Assembly: GCF_010682065.1 (NCBI RefSeq)
Contig: NZ_JAAGWG010000008.1
Span: 1-64,000 of the forward strand
DNA from: Blastococcus saxobsidens
Lineage (GTDB): Bacteria > Actinomycetota > Actinomycetes > Mycobacteriales > Geodermatophilaceae
Reading direction: 5' to 3'
DNA length: 64,000 nt
The translations under genes were made by a program, and so were the position numbers. Positions within the stretch are counted from its first letter, which is position 1. The number at the start of each line of letters is the position of its first letter. Below are positions 63,447 to 64,000 of the stretch, piece after piece. The notes beneath the pieces were generated by a model that was not told the origin of the DNA, did no database searches, and worked only from the letters and a program-made list of their open reading frames with translations.

Positions 63447-64000
63447 TCACAGCCAGCCGGGCACGGCGAACACCAGCCACGCGAGCAGCGGTCCGACGGC
63501 CACGACGATCGCCGAGTAGCCGAGGATCTGCTTGTAGAAGCGGTCCCGGTCGACGTCCTGCGCGTTGGCCAGCACCAGCGCGCCGTTCGTGGAGAACGGG
63601 CTCACGTCGACGATGGTCGAGGCCACGGACAGGGCGACCACCACGCCCACGGCGCTGATCTCCCCGGCCTCCAGGAACGGCACCGCCAGCAGGATGGCGA
63701 CGCCGATGATCGCCGTCGACGACGCGAACGCCGACACGATCCCGCCGATGTAGCAGAGGAGGAGGGCGATCAGCAGGGGCACACCGAGCCCGATGACCGC
63801 GTCGCCGACGTAGTCGATCGTGCCGGCCTCCTGCAGAACGAAGACGTAGGTCAGCACGCCGGCGATGAGCAGGATGGTCGACCAGCTGATCTGGGTGACC
63901 GCTCCCTTGTGCTTCTGCGCGGAGAACAGCGCCAGGACGACGGCGACCGTGATGGCGACGAAACCGATGTCCAGGTCGAAGGCCAGCGCCAGGACGGCGA
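63447..64000 (-). CDS. MatC-like dicarboxylate (malonate) carrier, partial
   Basis: Only the C-terminal 184 codons are in the window; the start lies beyond 64000. Five or six hydrophobic segments are visible. STILLIAGVLTYVFVLQEAG, CYIGGIVSAFASSTAIIGVA and TIVDVSPFSTNGALVLANA match the MatC/SLC13-like carriers for malonate and C4-dicarboxylates. It precedes the CoA-transferase gene by 14 bases and is probably in the same operon. Substrate is inferred. Confidence 0.82.
   Translation of the reverse strand, partial: AVLALAFDLDIGFVAITVAVVLALFSAQKHKGAVTQISWSTILLIAGVLTYVFVLQEAGTIDYVGDAVIGLGVPLLIALLLCYIGGIVSAFASSTAIIGVAILLAVPFLEAGEISAVGVVVALSVASTIVDVSPFSTNGALVLANAQDVDRDRFYKQILGYSAIVVAVGPLLAWLVFAVPGWL

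Overview
The window looks like chromosomal DNA of a very G+C-rich actinobacterium, most probably a member of the Geodermatophilaceae (Blastococcus, Modestobacter or Geodermatophilus type). The evidence is the strong G/C third-position bias, frequent GTG starts, 4-nt stop/start overlaps, and actinobacterial signature proteins: SepH, DUF3027, DUF2530, UdgX, an F420-dependent LLM enzyme and a mycobacterial-type Nei. The genus is inference; the phylum is secure.

Layout. 0.1-2.2 kb: an endonuclease/exonuclease/phosphatase-fold protein, a nucleotidyltransferase and two DUF202 membrane proteins. 2.3-31.5 kb: a block whose order recalls the Mycobacterium tuberculosis Rv0871-Rv0889c region (cold-shock protein, lipoprotein, MFS protein, DUF3027, DUF2530, MarR, SpoU methyltransferase, SepH, SerC, citrate synthase). 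Interspersed are an NCS2 permease, a second MFS protein, ThpR, an aldo/keto reductase, a thioesterase, a TetR-controlled ABC exporter, a GGDEF-EAL protein, a heterodimeric ABC exporter, an S9 peptidase coupled to a circularly permuted ATP-grasp, and a 0.9-kb-residue-class hybrid histidine kinase. 31.6-33.8 kb: PdxH and another MFS protein.

33.8-37.1 kb is the accessory spot. A small A/T-richer cassette encoding a P-loop ATPase and an HNH endonuclease sits between two direct copies of the 3' half of udgX. The right copy completes an intact udgX; the left copy is a truncated, frameshifted remnant. This is the best candidate in the window for an undescribed, probably defensive, mobile two-gene system.

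37.2-49.5 kb: a NatAB-like ABC exporter, an F420 enzyme, a TPR protein, phosphoenolpyruvate carboxylase carrying an in-frame amber codon at position 87, an inositol-monophosphatase-family protein, a ferredoxin-NADP reductase-like flavoprotein, small enzymes, a secreted GH25-like protein, Nei, a GNAT protein and tRNA-Arg(CCT). 49.7-58.6 kb: two CNNM/CorC-type membrane proteins, an AlkD-like protein, a secreted trypsin-like protease, an orphan LuxR regulator with a degenerate receiver, twin 16-bp palindromes, a sirtuin, a pyrimidine-dimer-glycosylase-like fusion, and small hotdog, VOC and YbaK proteins. 58.6-64 kb: MscL, a CpaB-like SAF protein, a FmdB/Ruc-like serine-rich protein, a small membrane protein, then a carboxyltransferase, a class III CoA-transferase and the end of a MatC-like dicarboxylate carrier, which together suggest malonate or related dicarboxylate use.

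No intergenic stretch exceeds about 300 bases. No rRNA, CRISPR array, integrase or recognisable insertion sequence was seen.
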